In this document: piece by piece, positions 1 to 6,445 of the stretch
Layout: each line of letters starts with the position of its first letter
Numbering within the stretch: position 1 is the stretch's first letter
Assembly (NCBI GenBank): GCA_012965425.1
Contig: DTSI01000066.1
Location: forward strand, 27,666 to 66,164
Reading direction: 5' to 3'
DNA from: Methylococcaceae bacterium
Lineage (GTDB): Bacteria > Pseudomonadota > Gammaproteobacteria > Methylococcales > Methylomonadaceae
Length of the DNA stretch: 38,499 nucleotides
Position numbers and translations under genes: made by a program
Notes under the pieces: generated by a model
Seen by the model: only the letters and a program-made list of their open reading frames with translations
Database searches by the model: none
Told to the model about the DNA's origin: nothing

Positions 1-426
1 CCTTTGGGCATCGACATTATCTTCCAGATAACATGGCAGTGAGGCGGTAATTTCAACACCGTGATCAGCGAGGAAGGCTGCCAAATCTTCCTGTCCCGGT
101 TCTTCTAAGATAACAAGGTTGCAACGATCGATCACAGTAACGCCTAAGGAGCGAGCGGCCATGACCAGAAAGCGGAATTGGGGGTGCATTTCAGGGGCGC
201 CGCCGGTTAAGTCGAGTGTTTTAATGCCGCTTTCTTTAAGGACGGAAATGACGCTGTTAAGGGTGTCTTGATCCATTAATTCTGTCCGTTTAGGGCCTGC
301 GTTAACATGGCAGTGTCGACAGCTTAAATTACATAAATAGCCAAGGTTTACTTGTAAGATATCTAACCGGTCCCGTGTTATTGACGGAAAGTCTGAGATA
401 ACGGGATCTTTTTGGATTGTCGTCAT
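1..426 (-). CDS. ArsS-like radical SAM protein, N-terminal part (cut by window edge)
   Basis: This is the first 142 codons of a gene that runs off the left end of the window; it starts at the ATG whose complement is 424-426. Around residues 31-41 it has the radical SAM triad CNLSCRHCHVNAGP, the Cys-x3-Cys-x2-Cys pattern that holds a 4Fe-4S cluster, followed by LTGGAPEMHP, a variant of the SAM-binding GGEP region. CxxCHVNAGP and GGAPE are typical of the ArsS/rSAM-selenodomain family, implicated in arsenosugar and related modifications. It lies 11 nt behind the TVP38 gene on the same strand, so it is probably the third gene of an operon with the oxidoreductase and TVP38 genes. No good Shine-Dalgarno is visible, which suggests translational coupling. 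Family assignment is fairly sure; substrate is unknown, and the C-terminal half is not visible. Confidence 0.8.
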   Translation of the reverse strand, partial: MTTIQKDPVISDFPSITRDRLDILQVNLGYLCNLSCRHCHVNAGPKRTELMDQDTLNSVISVLKESGIKTLDLTGGAPEMHPQFRFLVMAARSLGVTVIDRCNLVILEEPGQEDLAAFLADHGVEITASLPCYLEDNVDAQR

Positions 427-437
427 GGTCGTTAGTA

Positions 438-1157
438 TTATCGATTAGGTGTTTTAAAACGCAGGGTATAGCGTTTGATGACTAATGGCGCGAGAGCTAA
501 CAGCCCTAAGAGGCTAAGGGCTAAGAATATTTCAGTTGAAAGGAGTGTATCTAATGATTCGATACGATTCAGTGATTGACCTAAATTTGCAAATACAAAA
601 CTGCCTGGAATAATACCTAAAAAGGTTGTTAGGGTATAAGTGGAAAGTGATATACCGGTTACTGCAGGAACGAGATTAACGAGCCAAAAAGGAAATAACG
701 GGACTAAGCGTAGGAATAATAAGTAATGGCTGGCATGGTATTGAAAGCCGGTGATCATTCGGCTCGATAAGGGGTGTTGGTAGAGTCGCTGCATCGCCCA
801 GTCGGCTAATAAGTGCCGCGCAATTAAGAAAACGAATACAGCGCCCAGAGTCGCTGAGAACACGATGACAGCGGTACCCAGCCAGCGGCCGTATAAGAAA
901 CCTATTAATAATGACAGTAATGAACAGCCCGGAAAGCTTAAGGCGGTCGCTAAAGTATAGAGTAAGCTACAGATAATAAGACTGAACCAGAAGTGTTTCT
1001 CGATGAATTGGCGTAATTGTTCGGTGTGATTTTGTATTTGGTCAAGGCTCAGCCACGCGTTGCTAAAAATCAATGCTATGAAGGCAAAAATAAAAGCTGC
1101 CAGTAACAGGAATACTTTGCGTTGTTGGCTTTTGGGGAGTGTTGTTAAATTAAGCAT
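438..1157 (-). CDS. TVP38/TMEM64 (DedA-superfamily) inner membrane protein
   Basis: A 239-residue integral membrane protein with several hydrophobic helices (roughly residues 17-36, 55-82, 90-115, 150-185 and 205-228). It shows two blocks typical of the TVP38/DedA superfamily: an early FPGCSLLSLLIGFLYG re-entrant-like segment (about 75-91) and FLRLVPLFPFWLVN (about 148-161) with the conserved Arg and Pro-Phe. Relatives are thought to act as lipid scramblases or transporters, but the substrate of this branch is not known. It sits 48 nt downstream of the FAD oxidoreductase and 11 nt upstream of the radical SAM gene, all on the minus strand. This gene trio recurs in other proteobacteria, so a common pathway is likely. 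Family call is confident; function is inferred only from the family. Confidence 0.85.
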   Translation of the reverse strand: MLNLTTLPKSQQRKVFLLLAAFIFAFIALIFSNAWLSLDQIQNHTEQLRQFIEKHFWFSLIICSLLYTLATALSFPGCSLLSLLIGFLYGRWLGTAVIVFSATLGAVFVFLIARHLLADWAMQRLYQHPLSSRMITGFQYHASHYLLFLRLVPLFPFWLVNLVPAVTGISLSTYTLTTFLGIIPGSFVFANLGQSLNRIESLDTLLSTEIFLALSLLGLLALAPLVIKRYTLRFKTPNR

Positions 1158-1205
1158 GTGGCGGGGGTGGTTTAGAGTGAACGTGTGTCCTAAATGGAGA
1201 TTAAA

Positions 1206-2621
1206 TCAATTGCCTTGTAACCGAAAAATCCATTTTAATAGCTTTCGGGTCGTAGGGGTAAGGGAAGTTTTTAAATGTTGGTCAGCAACACGGCGGTTAA
1301 TCTGTGACAATGTGGGGTAAATATGAATAGTCTTGCTGATTGCCGACAGGTTAAGTCCTTGTTTTAATGCCAGTACAAATTCGCCAATTAATTCACCTGC
1401 CTGCGGGCCGACAATGTGTGCTCCTAATAATTTTCCTGTAGGTGAACAGATAACTTTAGCAAAACCAATGGTATTGTTGTCGGTAATAGCGCGGTCAATC
1501 TGATTAAAAGGAACAGTATAACTGCGGTGTTTAGTGCCGTTGTATATCGCTGCGTGTTCGGTAAGACCGACAGAGGCCAGTTCAGGATCGGTAAAGGTAC
1601 AGTGTGGGATAACCTGTTGTTCCACTTTTGCCGGCCAGTGGAATAAGGCATTTTTTAAAACGACGCCGGCTTGATGTTCGGCCATATGAGTGAATTTATA
1701 GGGGCTGACTAAATCGCCGCAGGCATAAATATTCTTTTGGCTAGTGCGAAGTCGCCGGTCAACTATGATTTGTTGCTTTTCTATTTTAAGACCAATAGTC
1801 GCAAGATTAAGCCCGGTTATATTGGGTTGGCGTCCCGTTGCAATAAGGAGATGGCTGCCATCAAGGTGGTTGGTTTGTTGGGAGGCATCTGTGAACGCAA
1901 GGTTTACCTTATTTTCCGCAGTGAAAATTCGCTGTATCGTGCTATTAAGATAAAGTTGGATGCCCTCATCGATCAATTGTTGTTGGAGTACAGCACTCAA
2001 GTCGGTGTCTTCGTTAGGCAGTAGGTGCTGTGATGAACTCAGCAGGCTGATTTGAACCCCTAATCGGGCATAACTTTGGGCCAATTCACAACCGACAGGA
2101 CCGGCGCCTATAATCATTAAGTGAGAAAAAGGTTCGGTTGTTTTAAAGATCGTTTCATTGGTCAGGTAAGGCGTGTTTTCAAGTCCTGCTATCGCTGGAA
2201 TAAAAGGTGAGGTTCCGGTTGCTAACACAAAGTTTTTAGCCTTTATACTGAGGTTATTTATTTGAAATTCGTGGTTAGTTATAAATTGGCCCTGCCCAAA
2301 AATGACTTCAACACCTAATTTTCTGAAACGTTCAGGGCTATCGTTAGGTTCTATTTGTTTAATAACCTTTTCAAGGTGCGCGGTGATTTTTTCAGGGCTG
2401 TTCAGTGCTGCGGCATCGGTCTTGTTTAAGGACGATGAGATTTTAGCTAAATGAATGAGCGTTTTGCTGGGAATACAACCGGAATAAAGGCAGTCTCCTC
2501 CTAAGGCATTTTTTTCAATCAGGACGACTTTGGCGCCGAGTGTGGCAGCACCGGCAGCGGTCGTTAAGCCGGCAGCACCGCCGCCAATCACGCACAGGTC
2601 GTAAGGAGGATTTTTCTTCAT
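1206..2621 (-). CDS. FAD-dependent pyridine nucleotide-disulfide oxidoreductase, MerA-like
   Basis: A 471-residue flavoprotein of the dihydrolipoamide dehydrogenase/mercuric reductase family. Residues 12-17 (IGGGAAG) form the FAD Rossmann motif. The redox-active disulfide is C44 and C49 in GGDCLYSGCIPSK. A second dinucleotide motif, GAGPVG, lies near 172-177, and the FAD-contacting CGD near 301-303. The C-terminal interface has IYPTLSQ (434-440): Tyr435 replaces the catalytic His of lipoamide dehydrogenases and Gln440 replaces its partner Glu. Mercuric reductases also carry a Tyr near this place, but the N-terminal HMA domain and C-terminal Cys pair of MerA are both missing. It is therefore probably neither a true Lpd nor a true MerA. 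It is the first gene of the operon with TVP38 and the ArsS-like protein; the electron acceptor is unknown. Confidence 0.85.
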   Translation of the reverse strand: MKKNPPYDLCVIGGGAAGLTTAAGAATLGAKVVLIEKNALGGDCLYSGCIPSKTLIHLAKISSSLNKTDAAALNSPEKITAHLEKVIKQIEPNDSPERFRKLGVEVIFGQGQFITNHEFQINNLSIKAKNFVLATGTSPFIPAIAGLENTPYLTNETIFKTTEPFSHLMIIGAGPVGCELAQSYARLGVQISLLSSSQHLLPNEDTDLSAVLQQQLIDEGIQLYLNSTIQRIFTAENKVNLAFTDASQQTNHLDGSHLLIATGRQPNITGLNLATIGLKIEKQQIIVDRRLRTSQKNIYACGDLVSPYKFTHMAEHQAGVVLKNALFHWPAKVEQQVIPHCTFTDPELASVGLTEHAAIYNGTKHRSYTVPFNQIDRAITDNNTIGFAKVICSPTGKLLGAHIVGPQAGELIGEFVLALKQGLNLSAISKTIHIYPTLSQINRRVADQHLKTSLTPTTRKLLKWIFRLQGN

Positions 2622-2740
2622 GCTTTTCAGGGTAGCTGAATGGTATTGATGTGCCTGATATTAATTCAGTTTTAGGGCTAAATAAAGGGATGCTTTATTT
2701 AATAACAAATAGGGACTAGAAATTAATCCTATTGATAGGC

Positions 2741-2746
2741 TATAAT
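2741..2746 (+). promoter_or_regulatory. Candidate -10 box of the tRNA-Leu gene
   Basis: A perfect TATAAT lies 28 nt before the mature 5' end of tRNA-Leu. No convincing -35 hexamer is seen 16-18 nt upstream (AT-rich sequence only), so the call rests on the -10 box and its position. Confidence 0.4.
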
Positions 2747-2773
2747 CACGCTTCTTCCAAAGGTAGCACCTAA

Positions 2774-2860
2774 GCCTCGGTGGCGAAATTGGTAGACGCA
2801 AGGGACTTAAAATCCCTCGGTGGTAACACCGTGCCAGTTCGATTCTGGCCCGAGGCACCA
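2774..2860 (+). tRNA. tRNA-Leu (anticodon UAA)
   Basis: An 87-nt class II tRNA. The acceptor stem is GCCTCGG (2774-2780) paired with CCGAGGC (2850-2856), then the discriminator A and an encoded CCA (2858-2860). The anticodon arm AGGGA-CTTAAAA-TCCCT gives anticodon TAA at 2808-2810, which reads UUA codons (and UUG by wobble). The long variable arm CGGTGGTAACACCG and the T loop GTTCGATTC are present, as expected for tRNA-Leu. A protein reading frame crossing this stretch on the other strand is an artefact. Confidence 0.97.
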
Positions 2861-3081
2861 TTCAAATCACGAAGGTATTGATAATTAAGATGATTGATGG
2901 GTTGTATGCCGACCTGAAAAAATCTTTACCATTTCTCCTTACGTTTCTGTAGTAGCGTCGGTAAACGTATTTATTTTGTAGTTCCTTTGAAAAAATCAGA
3001 TGCAGACGATGAATCGATCCACTTTTAGATGGTTAAAAGGAATGATCAGCGCGGGTCAGTGGGCATTTTCGTTGTGATTTT
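2861..3081. other. Intergenic stretch with two very short open frames
   Basis: This gap between the tRNA and the SPOR gene holds no recognisable gene. Two short plus-strand frames are present: one of 20 codons from the ATG at 2891, and one of 22 codons at 3009-3077 (MNRSTFRWLKGM...). Neither has a clear ribosome binding site and neither is recognised, so they may be remnants or chance. No strong terminator hairpin with a T run was found. Confidence 0.3.
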
Positions 3082-3588
3082 TTACTCGGGAATTAATAGG
3101 CTGATCGACTGAGTTTCATTTTCTATTAAGGTTTGTGTTTTTTCAGCTTTTGTCTTATCAACTTCCGGACCAACTCTGACGCGAAAGGCATCTTTTGAAA
3201 ATTCAATGTAGGCGGTAAACTTTTGCTGCCTTAATTGATCTCGGAGTTTGATAGCCTCGGATTCATTATCATAATTGCCTGCTTCAATAATCCAGTGGGA
3301 GAGTTGAGAGGCGTGTTTAGGCAGTGTCGGCGGGGCTATTCGTTGTAAATTATCACCGCGGCTTGGTGCGGGTGGGCTAATGTTTTCTTCGGGTAACCAT
3401 TTTTTTGTTAAGGCGATCGATTTAACACCGGTTCCTAAGGCTCCATCCGGTAATTCAGGGACATTTAATTCATTGAGTGATCGTCGATGAATTTCAACGG
3501 GATTGTCCAAGAACATAGGAATAAAGGTAATGAGTAAAATGGTGATGATAGTTGCGCCAATCAGGCGTTGGTTCAAATTGTCAGTCAT
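3082..3588 (-). CDS. DedD-like SPOR-domain inner membrane protein
   Basis: A 168-residue bitopic protein. A short cytoplasmic N-terminus is followed by one transmembrane helix (about residues 10-27, IGATIITILLITFIPMFL), a proline-rich linker (about 45-90) and a C-terminal SPOR domain (about 95-168) beginning HWIIEAGNY. SPOR domains bind glycan strands stripped of stem peptides at the division septum, and DedD helps septal constriction. The layout of N-terminal helix, linker and C-terminal SPOR matches DedD. The usual neighbours (folC, cvpA, purF) are not next to it here: downstream is the tRNA and upstream is a gap. Family confident; exact orthology to DedD likely but not proven. Confidence 0.8.
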   Translation of the reverse strand: MTDNLNQRLIGATIITILLITFIPMFLDNPVEIHRRSLNELNVPELPDGALGTGVKSIALTKKWLPEENISPPAPSRGDNLQRIAPPTLPKHASQLSHWIIEAGNYDNESEAIKLRDQLRQQKFTAYIEFSKDAFRVRVGPEVDKTKAEKTQTLIENETQSISLLIPE

Positions 3589-3635
3589 TTTTTCACTTAA
3601 ATTATATTCAGGCCAATAGTCTTACGTTGCAAATA

Positions 3636-3652
3636 TAACAATTATATTGTTA
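3636..3652. repeat. Perfect inverted repeat upstream of the SPOR gene
   Basis: TAACAAT-TAT-ATTGTTA has 7-base arms around a 3-base centre, about 50 nt upstream of the SPOR gene start. It could be an operator or an A/T-rich promoter feature (it contains TATAAT on the minus strand). No known regulator consensus is matched with confidence. Confidence 0.4.
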
Positions 3653-3724
3653 CAAAGTACAGAAAGATGCGGCTTTGTGCTTAAATTAAGGCACAATTTC
3701 CTTAATTTTTCACAAGGCATCGCT

Positions 3725-3799
3725 ATGAACGTATTGAGAAAAATCAGAGTAGGTCTGGCTGAGTGTAAATTTGGCGGTGAAAAAGCTATTGGTAAATAA
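3725..3799 (+). CDS. Possible 24-residue basic small protein
   Basis: A 24-codon frame begins with ATG at 3725 and ends with TAA at 3797. An AAGG about 9 nt upstream could serve as a ribosome binding site. The product begins MNVLRKIRVGLAECKFGG and is basic. It lies in the gap between the divergently placed SPOR and FlaG genes. No family is recognised. It could be a small protein, a leader peptide, the remnant of a longer gene or chance; only the start signal and the clean frame argue for it. Confidence 0.25.
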   Translation: MNVLRKIRVGLAECKFGGEKAIGK

Positions 3800-3828
3800 C
3801 TGCTAGTAATATAGTTTGGGGTCTGGGT

Positions 3829-4212
3829 TTACGCCTTATTGTTAAAAATAAGGCCGGACATATTATCGATATTTTGCATGATTCTTAATATTTCTTCGGG
3901 CGGTATTTGGCGAATTAACGCCCCTGTATTGCGGTCTATAACCTTAACGACGCGTTTTCCGGTAGCCTCATCGGTGACAAACTGAAGGTCGCGGTTAAAT
4001 TTTTGAATTTGATCATTAAGCTGCTGAATGGAATGGGATAATTCTTCACGAGATAGTTTTTGCTGCTCGTTAAGTTTAACGCTCTCTTGAACGACCTGAG
4101 GTTTTTTAGGGTCAACGGCAGTTTCCTGCTGGTTCTGAGCGACTTGTTGGTTTTGTATGTTAAATGCCTGTGCATTCTGAATCGGAGCGGCATTGTTGAT
4201 TGTATTGTTCAT
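3829..4212 (-). CDS. flaG: FlaG-family flagellar protein
   Basis: A 127-residue soluble protein. The N-terminal half (about 1-50) is rich in Asn and Gln and of low complexity. The middle (about 50-80) is a predicted helix. The C-terminus (about 75-118) carries the FlaG signature: LQFVTDEATGKRVVKVID followed by TGALIRQIPPEEILRI. FlaG proteins are linked to flagellar filament length and usually lie between fliC and fliD. Here no other flagellar gene is visible, so this is an orphan copy in this window. The end of the gene contains a small hairpin (3833-3854) without a T run, so it is not counted as a terminator. No flagellar sigma-28 promoter was found upstream. Family call is confident from the C-terminal block. 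Confidence 0.8.
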   Translation of the reverse strand: MNNTINNAAPIQNAQAFNIQNQQVAQNQQETAVDPKKPQVVQESVKLNEQQKLSREELSHSIQQLNDQIQKFNRDLQFVTDEATGKRVVKVIDRNTGALIRQIPPEEILRIMQNIDNMSGLIFNNKA

Positions 4213-4456
4213 GTTTTTTTTAACTCATTAGCTATGACACTGAGTCTGATTGAATGGTTCCTTACTGTTTAAGAATAATATTTGTAATGCTTGGTAGTGT
4301 CGTTTTTTATCAGAAAATGGTGTTGTGACCGGTGCTTTTCCGTTGGATTTTAAATGTAGGCTGAATGATTAGGTTTTTTTGAATTAACAGTTCTTGGTGT
4401 TGATAGTGAAAAACTATATTATGGATGAAATGATTATTTGATTTTAGGTGACTTAA

Positions 4457-4843
4457 ATGGGTTGGTATATAGCGGTTTTAAAGAAATATGCTGTTTTTAA
4501 TGGTCGAGCACGCCGGAAAGAATATTGGTATTTCATCTTGTGTAATTTTTTGTTGAGTTTTGCTATTGGCTTTGTTGACACGCTGACCGGAAACTTTAAT
4601 TCAGAAACAGGGATGGGACTGTTCAGCATGTTTTATGCGGTATTGATGTTGATACCGAGTATTGCAGTGGGTGTGCGTCGCTTACACGATACGGGGCGCA
4701 GTGGGTGGTGGATGTTTTTGGCTTTAATTCCTATTTTAGGCAGTTTGGTGTTGATTTATTTTTTTACAATTGACAGTGAGACGGGTGATAATTCGTTTGG
4801 ACAGAACCCAAAAGAACCACCGTCAGGTGGGTTAATTGTTTGA
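4457..4843 (+). CDS. DUF805 family inner membrane protein
   Basis: A 128-residue membrane protein that opens with the DUF805 signature: an aromatic start (MGWYIAVLKKYAVFNGRARRKEYW) followed by about four hydrophobic helices (roughly 26-43, 55-75, 83-105 and nearby). The RRLHDTGRSGWW motif (about 74-85) is diagnostic of this family (E. coli YhaH/YhaI relatives). The cellular role is unknown. AGGTGA 6 nt before the ATG gives a sound start. It is followed 71 nt later by a small unknown gene on the same strand. Family certain, function not known. Confidence 0.88.
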   Translation: MGWYIAVLKKYAVFNGRARRKEYWYFILCNFLLSFAIGFVDTLTGNFNSETGMGLFSMFYAVLMLIPSIAVGVRRLHDTGRSGWWMFLALIPILGSLVLIYFFTIDSETGDNSFGQNPKEPPSGGLIV

Positions 4844-4914
4844 TTGTTAGCGTGCGTAGAAAGTTTTGATGTGGTGGTGAGTTTTTTGCGGTGCTTGTTT
4901 ATTGAGGGGGTGTT

Positions 4915-5202
4915 ATGAAGAAAATAACGAGAAAAGAACTTGATGATATGGTCGCTCAGATAGTAAAACAGCGAGAAAAAATAGAACCTTATGTTTCTAA
5001 ATATCAGCAGGAGATTGCACCAAAAATAAAAGAATATGTGGAGAAAGCCGTTAATGAATACCATGCAAAAGCGGCGCCAAAAATTTTGCAACATAAAAAG
5101 ATCATGATGACGCTATTCTATATGTATACCAATACCACTGTTTATAAGTCCAGTAAGCAACGATTAAATTGGCAGGCAGTTGTTGGGCGAGTGAAACGTT
5201 AG
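4915..5202 (+). CDS. Hypothetical 95-residue basic helical protein
   Basis: The gene starts at ATG 4915 behind a strong GAGGGGG ribosome binding site. The 95-residue product is highly charged and Lys-rich. Residues 1-62 look like one or two long amphipathic helices (e.g. RKELDDMVAQIVKQREKIEP, then KIKEYVEKAVNEYHAKAAPK). A basic tail follows (about 63-95). No signal peptide or membrane helix is present. I do not recognise a family. The helical part is loosely reminiscent of phasin-like or coiled-coil proteins, but that is not enough for a call. It sits between the DUF805 gene and rlmH with no overlap. The strong start site supports its being real. Confidence 0.6.
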   Translation: MKKITRKELDDMVAQIVKQREKIEPYVSKYQQEIAPKIKEYVEKAVNEYHAKAAPKILQHKKIMMTLFYMYTNTTVYKSSKQRLNWQAVVGRVKR

Positions 5203-5396
5203 TGTTTTTAGATTGTTGAACACCAAGGCGGTGATGATTAACCAATAAGAGTGTGAGTCTTTTATAATAAGGGTCACGGCCTGGAACGCTGTAAAATTCA
5301 AAATAGGGTCCGCTCTTTATGGTTACGGAGCGAGTAAAAAAACAGTTAATAACGGCGTTTAGCTGGAGCAAAGGAAACCGTGTATTTTCACGAATT

Positions 5397-5864
5397 ATGC
5401 AAATATTTTTAGTATCAGTGGGTAATAAAATGCCGGGATGGGTCACGCAAGGTTATCAGGCGTATGCGCGGCGATTGCCGCGTGAATGTCAATTGGTGCT
5501 CAAAGAAGTTGCGCCCGGTAAACGTTCTAAAAATTCGAGTATTGAACGATTGGTTACAGAAGAAGGCGATAAAATGGCAGCTAAAATACCAGCTGGGGTA
5601 CACCGTGTCGCCTTGGATTTAAGTGGGCGCCCGTGGAGCACACCAGAGTTAGCCGCCGCCTTGAATCGATGGCAGACCTTGGGGAAAAATGTTGCGTTAT
5701 TAGTGGGCGGTCCTGATGGTTTGGCCGAACCGGTCTTAGCGAGTGCGAACGAGTCTTGGTGTTTATCTAATTTGACTTTTCCTCATCCGTTAGTGCGAAT
5801 TGTTGTGGCAGAGCAAATTTATCGCGCTTGGAGCCTATCTAGAAATCACCCTTATCACCGTTAA
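5397..5864 (+). CDS. rlmH: 23S rRNA pseudouridine-1915 N3-methyltransferase RlmH
   Basis: RlmH methylates pseudouridine 1915 in helix 69 of 23S rRNA on assembled 70S ribosomes, using SAM. The start at 5397 gives 155 residues, the usual RlmH length, and the classic opening MQIFLVSVGNKMP; the same frame stays open upstream to 5319, but that extension is not conserved in character. The SPOUT-fold SAM-binding segment is LLVGGPDGL (about 101-109). The C-terminal knot region reads LTFPHPLVRIVVAEQIYRAW, ending NHPYHR. Its stop overlaps the maf start by one base (TAATG), so the two are translationally coupled. The rsfS gene often found just upstream is not present here. Confidence 0.95.
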   Translation: MQIFLVSVGNKMPGWVTQGYQAYARRLPRECQLVLKEVAPGKRSKNSSIERLVTEEGDKMAAKIPAGVHRVALDLSGRPWSTPELAAALNRWQTLGKNVALLVGGPDGLAEPVLASANESWCLSNLTFPHPLVRIVVAEQIYRAWSLSRNHPYHR

Positions 5865-6445
5865 TGACGGCTGAAATTATTTTAGCGTCAGCCTCTCCGC
5901 GTCGTCGTGAGCTCCTAGAGCAGATGGGGCTTGCGTATTTGGTGCGTGTCGCTGAGGTTGATGAAAGTGTGTTAGTTTCTGAGCCACCGGTAGATTATGT
6001 GCGTCGGGTGGCAGCTAAAAAATCACAGCAAGTCTGGCAGTCGAGTGATCATTGCCTTCCCGTATTATCAGCTGATACCAGCGTAGTCTTAAATGGTATG
6101 ATTATGGGCAAACCTAAAGATCAGGTGGATGCCTTAATAATGTTAGAGGCATTGTCAGGTGTGACTCATCAGGTGTTGACAGCCGTTTCTTTACGATACG
6201 GTCAGCATTGGCAGGCGTTGAGCATTTCAGAGGTCACTTTTCGGGTATTGTCGGCGCAGGAGATCCGCGACTACTGGGCTACCGGAGAACCTGTTGATAA
6301 GGCTGGCGGTTATGCTATTCAAGGACTGGGGGCAATGTTTGTTGAACGTTGTTCGGGAAGTTATTCAGGGATTGTAGGGCTACCGCTCTTTGAAACCATG
6401 AGTTTGTTAGAAAACGTTGGAGTAAAGGTGTTGAAACAGGCATGA
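5864..6445 (+). CDS. maf: Maf/YhdE-type nucleoside triphosphate pyrophosphatase
   Basis: A 193-residue Maf protein. It hydrolyses non-canonical or excess nucleoside triphosphates (dTTP/UTP in the YhdE branch) to monophosphates and helps keep the nucleotide pool clean. The N-terminal SASPRRRELL (about 9-18) is the Maf phosphate-binding motif. The catalytic Asp region is SADTSVVLNG with KPKD after it (about 69-86). The C-terminal QGLGAMFVERCSGSYSGIVGLPLFET matches the YhdE subfamily. It starts inside the rlmH stop (1 nt overlap) and ends in a 4-nt ATGA overlap with rng, so it is the middle gene of a coupled trio. Confidence 0.93.
   Translation: MTAEIILASASPRRRELLEQMGLAYLVRVAEVDESVLVSEPPVDYVRRVAAKKSQQVWQSSDHCLPVLSADTSVVLNGMIMGKPKDQVDALIMLEALSGVTHQVLTAVSLRYGQHWQALSISEVTFRVLSAQEIRDYWATGEPVDKAGGYAIQGLGAMFVERCSGSYSGIVGLPLFETMSLLENVGVKVLKQA

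Noticed and set aside
2774-2860. tRNA-Leu as integration site for a mobile element
   Set aside because: No integrase, no repeated tRNA 3' end and no mobile genes were seen on either side.
2661-2861. 66-codon minus-strand open frame
   Set aside because: It runs across the tRNA-Leu gene on the opposite strand and has no ribosome binding site; an artefact of the tRNA sequence.
3833-3854. GCCTTATT/AATAAGGC hairpin at the end of flaG as terminator
   Set aside because: No T run follows on either strand and part of it is coding.
5319-5396. 26-residue extension of RlmH
   Set aside because: RlmH normally begins at M-x-IFLV; the length from 5397 is exactly the usual 155.
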